The translations under genes were made by a program, and so were the position numbers. Under the pieces are notes generated by a model, which ran no database searches, was not told the origin of the DNA, and saw only the letters and a program-made list of their open reading frames with translations. A stretch of 22,218 nt of DNA from Muribaculaceae bacterium (GTDB lineage Bacteria > Bacteroidota > Bacteroidia > Bacteroidales > Muribaculaceae), in assembly GCA_029057255.1 (NCBI GenBank), contig JAICZO010000146.1, positions 1-22,218 on the forward strand, given 5' to 3'. Below, piece by piece: positions 14,619-22,218 of this stretch (the first letter of the stretch is position 1; the number at the start of each line of letters is the position of its first letter).

Positions 14619-16502
14619 TCATCTGCGGCGACGTCCGGGAGCCTGGTGGGGCGGCCTGTCGCCGAAGAGTTTTGCAATCAGGTCGGGGCGTCCCATGCGT
14701 CGCAGCTCGGTGTTTATCCTGCTTCGGTATGCGGGGTCGTACCAGAAGAAGAACATTCGCTGCCGCAGCTTGTCGTCGGCGCCTGTGGCGGTGTATACTT
14801 CGCGGCCGGTGTAGGGGTGGATGCCGGTGTAGTATATCTCGGTGGCGAGAGTCATCGGCGTGGGCGTGAAGTCCTGCACCTGCTCGAGGCGGAAGTCGAG
14901 CTTCTTTGTCTCGACGGCGAGTGCTGCCATGTCGACTTCGCGGCAGCCGGGGTGCGACGATATGAAGTATGGTATGAGCTGCTGTCGCAGGCCACTGCGC
15001 GCATTGACGCTGTCGAAGAGCTTCTTGAACTCGCGGAATAGCGAGAACGAAGGCTTGCGCATCACATCGAGGACGTCGTCGGATGTGTGCTCGGGCGCCA
15101 CCTTGAGGCGTCCTGACACGTGGGTGGTAATCAGCTCCTCGTTGTAGCGGCGGTTGACGCGGTCGGTGGCGGCATTGCCGGTGGGGTGCATCGACAGGTC
15201 GTAGCGCACGCCCGAGCCTATGAACGACTTCTTGACGCCGGGCAGGCTGTCGACGCTGTGGTAGATGTCGAGCAGCGCGCTGTGGTCGGTGTCGAGGTTG
15301 CGGCACGGCGACGGATGCAGGCACGAGGGGCGCAGGCAGCGTGCACACATCGTGCGGTCGCGTCCGCCCATGGCGTACATGTTGGCCGACGGGCCGCCGA
15401 GGTCGCTGATGTATCCCTTGAAGTCGGGCATGTGTGTCACCTGACGTGCCTCGCGCATAATCGACTCCTTGGAGCGCGATGCTATGAACTTGCCCTGATG
15501 CGCCGAGATGGTGCAGAAGGCGCAGCCGCCGAAGCATCCGCGGTGGAGGTTGATCGAGTGGCGTATCATCTCGTAGGCGGGTATGACCTTGCCTTTGTAC
15601 CGCGGGTGCGGCAGGCGGGTGTAGGGCAGGTCGAAGGATGCGTCAATCTCGCCCTGTGTCATGGCCGGGAGCATAGGGTTGACCTTCACGGCCTTGCCTG
15701 CTGTCTCCTGCCACAGGGTGGCGCCTCCGCCGAGGCGGTTGCTCTGCTGCTCGATATGCTTGAAGTTGGCCGCCTGTGCGCGCTTGTCGGCCAGGCATGT
15801 GGCGAAGGAGCTGAGGACGATGTTGTCGTCGTCGGGCTGCGGTATCTCGTCGGCCGGACGTATGACGACGGTCTGCGGCAGGTCGCGGATGTCGCCTATT
15901 CTCTCGCCGGCGTCGAGCCTGCGGGCAAGCTCGGTGACGGTCTTCTCGCCCATGCCGTACATCAGCAGGTCGAGCGGCGCCTCGGATATAATCGACGGTC
16001 TGAGCCTGTCCTGCCAGTAGTCGTAGTGCGACAGACGTCGCAGCGAAGCCTCGATGCCTCCGGCGACAATGACAGCGTCGGGGTAGAGCTCGCGCAGTAT
16101 CTTCGAGTATACGATAGTGGGGTAGTCGGGGCGTGCGCCGTGGCGGCCTCCCGGGGTGTAGGCGTCGTCGGAGCGACGGCGGCGGTTGGCAGTGTAGTGG
16201 TTGACCATAGAGTCCATAGCTCCGGCACTGATGCCGAAGAACAGCCTCGGCATGCCGAACTTGCGGAAGTCGCGCAGGTCATCCTGCCAGTTGGGCTGCG
16301 GCACTATCGCCACTCTGTATCCTGCCGCCTGCAGCGTGCGGCCTATGACGGCGGCGCCGAACGCGGGGTGGTCGACATATGCGTCGCCCGAAAAAATCAC
16401 CACATCCACACTGTCCCAGCCGAGAGCCTTCATCTCCTTGACCGATGTGGGCAGCCAGTCGGTCGGCCTGAGCCTGCTATAGTCTATATCGTCCTGTTTC
16501 AT
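14619..16502 (-). CDS. ygiQ: YgiQ family radical SAM protein
   Basis: The 627-residue protein matches YgiQ-type radical SAM proteins. The N-terminal region (about 17-60: LPTSVKEMKALGWDSVDVVIFSGDAYVDHPAFG) is the characteristic YgiQ N-terminal domain. The radical SAM [4Fe-4S] motif CFGGCAFC uses Cys323, Cys327 and Cys330. A second cysteine cluster, CARCLRPSCLHPSPC (Cys386, 389, 394, 400), typical of the family, may bind another cluster. A C-terminal DUF3362-like part closes the protein with the arginine-rich tail APGRRRR. The reaction is unknown. Its ATG overlaps the uvrB stop codon in ATGA (16499-16502), so it is probably translated by coupling with uvrB on the same message. That is operon evidence, not proof that it acts in repair. 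Confidence 0.95.
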   Translation of the reverse strand: MKQDDIDYSRLRPTDWLPTSVKEMKALGWDSVDVVIFSGDAYVDHPAFGAAVIGRTLQAAGYRVAIVPQPNWQDDLRDFRKFGMPRLFFGISAGAMDSMVNHYTANRRRRSDDAYTPGGRHGARPDYPTIVYSKILRELYPDAVIVAGGIEASLRRLSHYDYWQDRLRPSIISEAPLDLLMYGMGEKTVTELARRLDAGERIGDIRDLPQTVVIRPADEIPQPDDDNIVLSSFATCLADKRAQAANFKHIEQQSNRLGGGATLWQETAGKAVKVNPMLPAMTQGEIDASFDLPYTRLPHPRYKGKVIPAYEMIRHSINLHRGCFGGCAFCTISAHQGKFIASRSKESIMREARQVTHMPDFKGYISDLGGPSANMYAMGGRDRTMCARCLRPSCLHPSPCRNLDTDHSALLDIYHSVDSLPGVKKSFIGSGVRYDLSMHPTGNAATDRVNRRYNEELITTHVSGRLKVAPEHTSDDVLDVMRKPSFSLFREFKKLFDSVNARSGLRQQLIPYFISSHPGCREVDMAALAVETKKLDFRLEQVQDFTPTPMTLATEIYYTGIHPYTGREVYTATGADDKLRQRMFFFWYDPAYRSRINTELRRMGRPDLIAKLFGDRPPHQAPGRRRR

Positions 16503-18598
16503 TTGTCACGCATGCTTTCGAGCTTCAGCTCCATCTTGATAATCTCGTCGCGCAGCCGTGCTGCAGTCATGAATTCCATCTCTTTTGCGGCCTTCACCAT
16601 GTCGGCGCGCATGCGGTTTATCGACCGCTGCAGCTCGTCGGCGTTCATGTATGCTATCACGGGGTCGGCCGCAATGTCGACCGAAGTCGAGTATTCCTCG
16701 GCATAGGGTATCGCCGCCTTGCCGCGAGCTTTCTGCTTTTTGTCGCGGGCGTTGAGCTGGCGGGAGTGACCCTTTGCGGTCACTTCGTCGGCGACTTCCT
16801 CGCGCTCGAGTCCGACGATGGCGTTACGGGCCTTGACAATAGCCTGCGGCGTTATGCCGTGCTCCTGGTTGTAGGCGAGCTGTATCGCGCGCCTGCGCTC
16901 GGTCTCGTCGATGGTGAGCTGCATCGAGTCGGTGATTTTGTCGGCGTACATTATCACTTCGCCGTTGAGGTTTCGGGCGGCACGACCGACAGTCTGTGTC
17001 AGCGAGCGGTGGCTGCGCAGGAATCCCTCCTTGTCGGCGTCGAGTATCGCCACGAGCGACACTTCGGGCAGGTCGAGACCCTCACGGAGCAGGTTGACGC
17101 CGATGAGCACGTCGTATTCGCCCGCGCGGAGTCCGTCGAGAATCTTTATGCGGTCGAGGGTGTCGACGTCCGAGTGGATGTATGCCGTCTTTATCTTGAG
17201 CTTGAGGAAGTAGTCGTTTAGCTCCTCGGCCATGCGCTTTGTCAGCGTCGTGACGAGGGTACGCTCGTCGCGCTCGATGCGCTTCTGTATCTCCTCGAGC
17301 AGGTCGTCGATCTGATTTGCCGACGGGCGCACTCTGATGAGCGGGTCGAGCAGTCCGGTGGGGCGTATCACCTGCTCCACCACGACGCCCTCGCAGCGCT
17401 CGAGCTCGTAGTCGGCCGGAGTGGCGCTGACATATACTATCTGGTGTGTCATGCTCTCGAACTCCTCGAATTTCAGCGGTCTGTTGTCGAGAGCCGCCGG
17501 CAGCCTGAAGCCGTACTCGACAAGGTTCTCCTTGCGCGAGCGGTCGCCGCCGTACATGGCACGTATCTGCGGCACCGTCACATGGCTCTCGTCGATAATC
17601 GTGAGGAAATCTTTGGGGAAGTAGTCGAGCAGACAGAAAGGCCGCTCGCCCTCGTTGCGGCCGTCGAAGTACCGCGAGTAGTTCTCGATGCCGGTGCAGT
17701 ATCCGAGCTCCTTTATCATCTCGACGTCGTAGGTGACGCGCTCCTCGATTCGCTGCGCCTCTATCCCCCTTGCCTCGTTGTTGAAGAACTCCACCTGGCG
17801 TCCGAGGTCAAGCTGTATCTGCGCCACGGCGGCGGCCTGTCGAGCCGGCGAGGTGACGAAGAGGTTGGCCGGGTAGATGTTGAAACTCTCGTGTGTGCCC
17901 AGGTGGGTGTTGTCCTCGGGGTGCATTGTCACGACCGACTCCACTTCGTCGCCCCAGAACACCACCCTGACGACAATATCCTCATATGCGAGGCGTATGT
18001 CGACGGTGTCGCCCTTGACGCGGAAGTTGCCGCTGCGGAAGTCGACTTCGTTGCGGCTGTAGAGAGCGTTGACGAGCTTGCGCAGGAAGTTGTTACGGCT
18101 TATTTTCATGCCCTTTTTCACCGTGAGGACGTTCTCGTTGAAGTCCGTCGGGTTGCCCATGCCGTACAGACACGACACCGAGGACACCACCACGACGTCG
18201 CGCCGTCCCGACAGCAGAGCCGACACCGTGGCGAGTCGCAGACGCTCAATCTCGTCGTTGATCATAAGGTCTTTTTCGATGTACTTGTCGACCGACGGGA
18301 TGTATGCCTCGGGCTGGTAGTAGTCGTAGTAGGACACGAAATACTGCACGGCGTTGTCGGGGAAGAACTGCTTGAACTCGCTGTATAGCTGGGCGGCAAG
18401 CGTCTTGTTGTGGCTGAGGATGAGAGTCGGGCGGTGCACTTCGTTGATGAGGTTGGCCATCGTGAAAGTCTTGCCCGAGCCTGTCACGCCAAGGAGCACC
18501 TGCGCGTCGCGGCCTTCGTTGACGCCCTCGACGAGCTGACGTATGGCCTGCGGCTGGTCGCCGGTGGGACTGTATTGTGAGCTTAGCTTGAATTCCAT
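16499..18598 (-). CDS. uvrB: Excinuclease ABC subunit B (UvrB)
   Basis: UvrB is the helicase-like damage-verification subunit of nucleotide excision repair. It is loaded by UvrA onto DNA and hands the site to UvrC for incision. The 699-residue sequence has Walker A GVTGSGKT (37-44), the beta-hairpin region YYDYYQPEAYIPSVDKYIEKD (90-110) used to probe damaged DNA, the Walker B-like DESHVT, the helicase motifs around VSATPADYE and IRPTGLLDP, the late motif TQTVGRAARN, and a C-terminal UVR domain (about 650-690, MEFMTAARLRDEI) for UvrC contact. Length is close to the usual ~670-700. A promoter lies just upstream (18625-18654). The 3' end overlaps the YgiQ gene by 4 nt. Confidence 0.98.
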   Translation of the reverse strand: MEFKLSSQYSPTGDQPQAIRQLVEGVNEGRDAQVLLGVTGSGKTFTMANLINEVHRPTLILSHNKTLAAQLYSEFKQFFPDNAVQYFVSYYDYYQPEAYIPSVDKYIEKDLMINDEIERLRLATVSALLSGRRDVVVVSSVSCLYGMGNPTDFNENVLTVKKGMKISRNNFLRKLVNALYSRNEVDFRSGNFRVKGDTVDIRLAYEDIVVRVVFWGDEVESVVTMHPEDNTHLGTHESFNIYPANLFVTSPARQAAAVAQIQLDLGRQVEFFNNEARGIEAQRIEERVTYDVEMIKELGYCTGIENYSRYFDGRNEGERPFCLLDYFPKDFLTIIDESHVTVPQIRAMYGGDRSRKENLVEYGFRLPAALDNRPLKFEEFESMTHQIVYVSATPADYELERCEGVVVEQVIRPTGLLDPLIRVRPSANQIDDLLEEIQKRIERDERTLVTTLTKRMAEELNDYFLKLKIKTAYIHSDVDTLDRIKILDGLRAGEYDVLIGVNLLREGLDLPEVSLVAILDADKEGFLRSHRSLTQTVGRAARNLNGEVIMYADKITDSMQLTIDETERRRAIQLAYNQEHGITPQAIVKARNAIVGLEREEVADEVTAKGHSRQLNARDKKQKARGKAAIPYAEEYSTSVDIAADPVIAYMNADELQRSINRMRADMVKAAKEMEFMTAARLRDEIIKMELKLESMRDK

Positions 18599-18624
18599 GT
18601 GAAAGAGGAGCTTGATTTAACTTG

Positions 18625-18654
18625 CAAAAATACACAAAATCCGCCATACTGCAA
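18625..18654 (-). promoter_or_regulatory. Bacteroidetes-type promoter of uvrB-ygiQ
   Basis: On the minus strand, TTG (18652-18654) and TATTTTTG (18625-18632) are 19 nt apart, fitting the -33/-7 pattern. The -7 box ends 26 nt upstream of the uvrB start at 18598, so transcription would begin close to the gene. I see no LexA-like palindrome there. Confidence 0.75.
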
Positions 18655-18679
18655 GGGGAAGGCTTCGTCGAAGGACGTT

Positions 18680-18712
18680 AAAAAAGCCTGCCGGGAGTGG
18701 GCCGGCAGGCTT
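18680..18712 (-). terminator. Intrinsic terminator after aspD
   Basis: On the minus strand an 11-bp stem (18702-18712 with 18684-18694) and a 7-nt loop are followed by a run of six T residues that begins inside the stem's last two pairs. It lies 20 nt beyond the aspD stop at 18733 and separates the aspTD unit from uvrB. Confidence 0.9.
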
Positions 18713-18732
18713 GTCAGTTGGTGTGCGTCTGT

Positions 18733-20364
18733 CTATTTCTTTGTCCGGAGATACTCCTGGTGGTATTCTTCGAGGATGGCACGCACCTGCTTGCCTATGG
18801 TGACGTATGCTTCGCGCTCGAGGTTTGCCTCCGACGTGCGGATGCTCCAGTCGGGGCCGTCGAAGCCCGAGCCGTTGAGCACGACGATGCCTTTCTCGAC
18901 AGCAAGGCGCATTGTCACGTCGAGCGGGTGGTGAGCCGTAGGCAGCCATGCCGCGAAGTCCTCGCCGTAGAACTTCTTCGCCCACACCATCATGTCGATT
19001 TCGCTGTAGTAGCCCACGCGAAGGCGGTCGGGCACGACGGTGAAGCCGGTGTTTTCCCACAGGGCCGACAGTCGGTCGTGAATCATGGCCTGCATCTTGC
19101 CTTTGTAGACGTCCTCGGTGTCGAGGAGGCACTTCAGGGCGAAGAGGCTCATCATGATCTGCTGCGGTGTCGACAGTCCTGCCGTGTGGTTGAGGGCTAC
19201 GGCGCGGCTGTCGGCCACCATGCGGTCGATGAACTTCAGGGCGGGCACGTCGAGCGTGAGCGAGCCGTAGCGTCTCTCGAGGTCGTCGCGCTCGGCCTGC
19301 GGCAGTTCTTTGATAAGGCGGTCCATGATGTTGTCTTTGTGGGCGGCCACGACGGCGAGTCGCCAGCCCGTGGCTCCGAAGTACTTCGAGAAGGAGTACA
19401 CGCACAGAGTGTTGGCGGGCAGGGTGTACATCAGCGATTTGAAGTCCTCGGCGAAGGTGCCGTAGACGTCGTCGGTGACGACGATCAGGTTGGGGTTGTC
19501 CTTCCTGACGATGTCGACGAAGCGGTCGAGATTCTCGTCGGAGAGGCGGTACGACGGCGGGTTTGAGGGGTTGATGAGACAGACGAGTTTTACCGCCGGG
19601 TCGCGCAGCTTGTCAAGCTCCGAGTCGGGGTACTGCCAGTAGTGGTATCCGTCGGCCTCGACCTTGTTGGCGCTTACGGTCACGACATCGAAGGCGTAGC
19701 GGTCAAGCTGCGGAATCTCGATATAGGGCGTGAAAAGCGGTGCCATAAGAGCTATCTTGTCGCCTCTCTTCACAAGGTGGTTGGCCTGCAGCGAGTCGAA
19801 GACGTAGCACATTGCGGCGGTGCCGCCTTCTGTGGCGAAGAGGTCATAGTCGCGGCCGCCTCCCTCGGCGCGGTTGCCCATCTCCTGAGCGAGATAGGGT
19901 CGGATAATCTGCTCGGTGTAGTTGAGGATGCGCGGTGGTGTGGGGTAGTGGTCGCCGGTGATGCCGTCGGCCCACTCGAGGATCAGCTCGTCGCGGTCGG
20001 CCTTGAGTCGGTCGACCACGTAGCGGTATCCTTCCTTGAGGAGTGACGAGCCCTCGGTCACGGGCTGTTTGGCCAGAAAAGCCTCGAAGCGGTCGGCGAT
20101 GCCTTTCTTGGAGGGACTTCCGGCGATGCCCGGAGCCTCGCTGTGCACGCGCCGGCACTCGTCGAGGGCGAAGTAGCCGAGCAGCAGGAATGCCTCGCGG
20201 GCATCCGACGCAGTCCAGTTGGGGTTGCCTCTGCCGGCATTGAGATATGTGGCGCAAGACTTGCGCGAGTCTTCCTGAGCAAGGCGTATAAGCTCGTTTT
20301 TGATTTCGAACGGACTCATCTGGCTGAGTTTCTGTTCGTAGTCGCGGCTAAGGGGATTGTCCAT
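18733..20364 (-). CDS. aspD: Aspartate 4-decarboxylase / aspartate aminotransferase (AspD)
   Basis: This PLP enzyme converts L-aspartate to L-alanine and CO2 in the cytoplasm; family members also carry transaminase activity. The 543-residue length matches the long AspD branch of fold-type I aminotransferases and is well above the ~400 of ordinary AATs. Family features include the N-terminal extension with LNAGRGNPNW (41-50), INPSNPPS (264-271), VTDDVYG (296-302, with Asp and Tyr that hold PLP), SFSKYFGATGWR (324-335, Lys327 forming the Schiff base) and SIRTSEANL (507-515, Arg509 for the substrate carboxylate). The gene lies 52 nt downstream of aspT on the same strand, so the pair is a transcription unit. 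Decarboxylation uses up one cytoplasmic proton per aspartate, which links it to AspT-driven energy conservation. Confidence 0.95.
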   Translation of the reverse strand: MDNPLSRDYEQKLSQMSPFEIKNELIRLAQEDSRKSCATYLNAGRGNPNWTASDAREAFLLLGYFALDECRRVHSEAPGIAGSPSKKGIADRFEAFLAKQPVTEGSSLLKEGYRYVVDRLKADRDELILEWADGITGDHYPTPPRILNYTEQIIRPYLAQEMGNRAEGGGRDYDLFATEGGTAAMCYVFDSLQANHLVKRGDKIALMAPLFTPYIEIPQLDRYAFDVVTVSANKVEADGYHYWQYPDSELDKLRDPAVKLVCLINPSNPPSYRLSDENLDRFVDIVRKDNPNLIVVTDDVYGTFAEDFKSLMYTLPANTLCVYSFSKYFGATGWRLAVVAAHKDNIMDRLIKELPQAERDDLERRYGSLTLDVPALKFIDRMVADSRAVALNHTAGLSTPQQIMMSLFALKCLLDTEDVYKGKMQAMIHDRLSALWENTGFTVVPDRLRVGYYSEIDMMVWAKKFYGEDFAAWLPTAHHPLDVTMRLAVEKGIVVLNGSGFDGPDWSIRTSEANLEREAYVTIGKQVRAILEEYHQEYLRTKK

Positions 20365-20416
20365 TTTTCTTTTGGTTATGATTTGTGTGTTACTTTATTA
20401 TGTAGCGGCGGGGCGG

Positions 20417-22120
20417 CTAAGCGCATATCAGCGTTATGGCCACACCCATAAGTATAAGCACGGTGTTGCCGATGGCATAGGTGATCGTGTAGCCCAGTGC
20501 CGGGATTGACGAGCCTATGGTGTCCTGGATGGCGCCGAGCGACGCTGTCGTCACTCGCGAGCCTGCCACACAGCCGAGATTGACGGCGGGGTGGAACTTG
20601 AATATCCTGGCACCCATCCATATGCCGATGATGAGCGGCAGCGACGTGGCGATAATGCCTGCCACGAAGAGCATCCAGCCGGCCTCTCTGATGCCGCTGA
20701 CGAAGGTCGGCGCGGAGGTGATGCCGATGACGGCGATAAACATGTTCAGGCCGAGGTTGTTGAGCAGCCATACCGACGAGTCGGGTATACGGCCGAAGGT
20801 CGGGTGCTTGGAGCGCAGCCATCCCATGACGAGGCCTGCAATCAGTGCGCCTCCCGAGGTGCTGAGGCTGACGGGTATGCCGCCGAGATGTATCGTAATG
20901 GCACCGATGAGGGCGCCGATGAATATGCCGAGGCCGACGAATACCATGTCGGTCGATTTGGTTGGGCGGTCGGCATAGCCTATGGCCTTGGCCGCCGCGT
21001 CCACTTCGTTCTTGAGGCCTGCGATGGTGACAAGGTCGCCGCAGATAAGCTCCGTCTTGCTGAGCACGGGGATGCTCTGTCCGCCCCTCGAGAGCGACGC
21101 GATGGCCACACCCTGCATGGCAGGCAGCCGTCGGAGGTCGTCGACAGTCCGGTGGCTGATGTCTTTGTTGGCTATCATCACCGGAATCTTTTCGACGGCA
21201 AACGAAAGCAGCTCGGCGTCAGCCACTTCGGGGCCTATCCACGACTCGTCCTGAATGACAAACTCGCGCCGTCCGCTCAGCACTATTTCGTCGCCTTTGG
21301 AGATTGTGGTCGAGCCTGCGGGAGAGTCGATAATCTTCCCGCCCTGCCGTACTCTGTCGACGAATATGCGTCGGCCGAGCTTGACTATGTTCTCCTCTAT
21401 TTCGTCGATGGTGCGTGGCGTGGCGAAGAAGTCGCTGTCGGCCCTGTAGGCGCGGAACACGACGGGGCGAAGAGCGTTGATGTATGCCGGGTCGCTTGTC
21501 ACGGAGCTGTCGTTCATCTCCTTCTCGAGTTCGGCAGTCTGCTGTTTGACCTTCTTCAGCCCGCCGAGCATCGCCGGCCCTATGATAGAGAGGATGTATG
21601 CCGAGCCTATTGTGCCGAATATATATGTCACGGCGTAGCATACGGGGATGAGGTCCATCCAGTTCTGCTTGTCGGCCTGCGAGGCCGAGAGCGTGCGGAT
21701 GGTGTCGTCGCCCACACCTATGACTGCCGAGATGGTCTGCGCTCCGGCAAAGAGTCCGGCCGCCTCGCCGGCGTTATATCCGAAGCACATGGCCACGCCA
21801 ACCGTCACGGCGAAGCAGATGACGCACATCACCACGGCGAAAATGACCTGTTTTATGCCCGAGCCTTTCATGGCGCGGAAGAACTGCGGCCCCACCGAGT
21901 AGCCGATGGCGAAAAGGAAAAGAAGGAAGAACACTGATTTCACCGGGCCGGGGATGGGGATATCCATCTGTCCGACCAGAACGCCCACAAGTAGCACCGA
22001 TGTGACGGTGCCGAGCGAGAATGTCTTGTACTTTAGTTTTCCGACCCAGAAACCGATGCCCAGCGTGAGGAAGATGGGTATCGAGGGATAATTTCGGAAT
22101 GTCTCGAGTAACCAGTCCAT
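20417..22120 (-). CDS. aspT: Aspartate:alanine antiporter AspT
   Basis: AspT exchanges external aspartate for internal alanine. The exchange moves net negative charge inward and, with AspD, builds a proton-motive force. The 567-residue protein has two hydrophobic halves (about 10-185 and 390-567) around a large hydrophilic loop (about 190-385), as in the AspT/YidE-YbjL antiporter family. Signatures are GYSVGPQFF (73-81) and AGAQTISAVIGVGDD (125-139) in the first half, and the repeat-like AGSRVTTASLGAIQD (519-533) in the second. The loop holds two regulatory RCK_C/TrkA-C-like domains (about 225-290 and 300-370, with GDEIVLSGRREFV and GDLVTIAGLKNEV). Start is the ATG at 22118-22120. Its upstream region is cut short by adapter sequence, so promoter and regulation cannot be judged. 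Confidence 0.93.
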   Translation of the reverse strand: MDWLLETFRNYPSIPIFLTLGIGFWVGKLKYKTFSLGTVTSVLLVGVLVGQMDIPIPGPVKSVFFLLFLFAIGYSVGPQFFRAMKGSGIKQVIFAVVMCVICFAVTVGVAMCFGYNAGEAAGLFAGAQTISAVIGVGDDTIRTLSASQADKQNWMDLIPVCYAVTYIFGTIGSAYILSIIGPAMLGGLKKVKQQTAELEKEMNDSSVTSDPAYINALRPVVFRAYRADSDFFATPRTIDEIEENIVKLGRRIFVDRVRQGGKIIDSPAGSTTISKGDEIVLSGRREFVIQDESWIGPEVADAELLSFAVEKIPVMIANKDISHRTVDDLRRLPAMQGVAIASLSRGGQSIPVLSKTELICGDLVTIAGLKNEVDAAAKAIGYADRPTKSTDMVFVGLGIFIGALIGAITIHLGGIPVSLSTSGGALIAGLVMGWLRSKHPTFGRIPDSSVWLLNNLGLNMFIAVIGITSAPTFVSGIREAGWMLFVAGIIATSLPLIIGIWMGARIFKFHPAVNLGCVAGSRVTTASLGAIQDTIGSSIPALGYTITYAIGNTVLILMGVAITLICA

Positions 22121-22152
22121 AAATAAATAGTTGAAAGTTGGTTGAATAGGGG

Positions 22153-22218
22153 CTGAATCTTATACACATCACCGAGCCCACGACACGAAGGAGAATATCG
22201 TATGCCGAATAAGGCTTG
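22153..22218 (+). other. Illumina Nextera mosaic end plus P7 index adapter (contamination)
   Basis: These 66 bases align without gaps to the Nextera read-through sequence. Positions 22153-22171 match the 19-bp mosaic end at 16 of 19. Positions 22172-22186 match CCGAGCCCACGAGAC at 14 of 15. Positions 22187-22194 would be the 8-base i7 index; GAAGGAGA is 6 of 8 identical to N701 (TAAGGCGA). Positions 22195-22218 match the P7 end at 18 of 24 and stop at the adapter's last base. Together 48 of 58 non-index bases agree, as I recall the adapter sequence. Native DNA therefore ends near 22152. Confidence 0.93.

Noticed and set aside
15120..16706. Rightward 528-residue frame opposite ygiQ
   Set aside because: The opposite strand encodes YgiQ with its radical SAM cysteines; this frame lacks domain signatures.
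20591..21937. Rightward 448-residue frame opposite aspT
   Set aside because: It is charged and His/Glu-rich, typical of a reverse-strand reading of a membrane transporter gene; aspT is clearly real.
21774..22181. Leftward frame starting within 22153-22181
   Set aside because: Its first residues are translated from adapter sequence, and the rest overlaps aspT in another frame.

Overview
The window looks like chromosomal DNA from a fairly GC-rich member of the Bacteroidales. A Muribaculaceae-like gut anaerobe is my best guess, but I cannot confirm the taxon from sequence alone. Three things support the order: Bacteroidetes-type promoters (TTG or TTTG, about 20 nt, then TAnnTTTG); A-rich starts without Shine-Dalgarno sequences; and family content such as a PpiD/SurA-type foldase with an N-terminal membrane anchor, a tricorn-like S41 peptidase, a FadL-type porin, a beta-helix lipoprotein and a BadF-type sugar kinase. 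I see no mobile element, CRISPR array, tRNA or rRNA. It reads as ordinary core-genome sequence with a few odd points.

Left part (1-4400). A pdxJ gene cut by the window edge runs leftwards. Opposite it, a rightward cluster holds a small ACT/AcuB-like protein whose start appears to be TTG, nadK (overlapping it by 4 nt), a YgjP-like zinc metallopeptidase, and a beta-helix surface lipoprotein. A strong intrinsic terminator closes the cluster.

Centre (4410-10878). A PpiD-like periplasmic foldase has its own canonical promoter and a hairpin terminator. Next come a 1081-residue secreted tricorn-like protease and, 21 nt downstream, a BadF/GlcNAc-kinase-like protein, which probably share a transcript. 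A 20-bp perfect inverted repeat separates this pair from the convergent genes to its right.

Right part (10895-22120), all leftward. In transcription order (right to left) the genes are: an aspartate:alanine antiporter (aspT) with aspartate 4-decarboxylase (aspD), together a decarboxylation/exchange energy system; uvrB overlapping a YgiQ-type radical SAM gene by 4 nt; a six-helix DUF308/HdeD-like membrane protein; and a pair made of a low-complexity Trp/Gly/His/Ser/Arg-rich exported protein and a FadL-type outer membrane protein.

The last ~66 bases (22153-22218) are not biological. They align without gaps to the Illumina Nextera mosaic end plus the P7 index adapter, with scattered mismatches, and stop exactly at the adapter's last base. 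The contig therefore ends in untrimmed adapter, and the aspT promoter is missing. I found no clear new multi-gene system. The best biological leads are the ACT-only protein in front of nadK and the unusual exported low-complexity protein.
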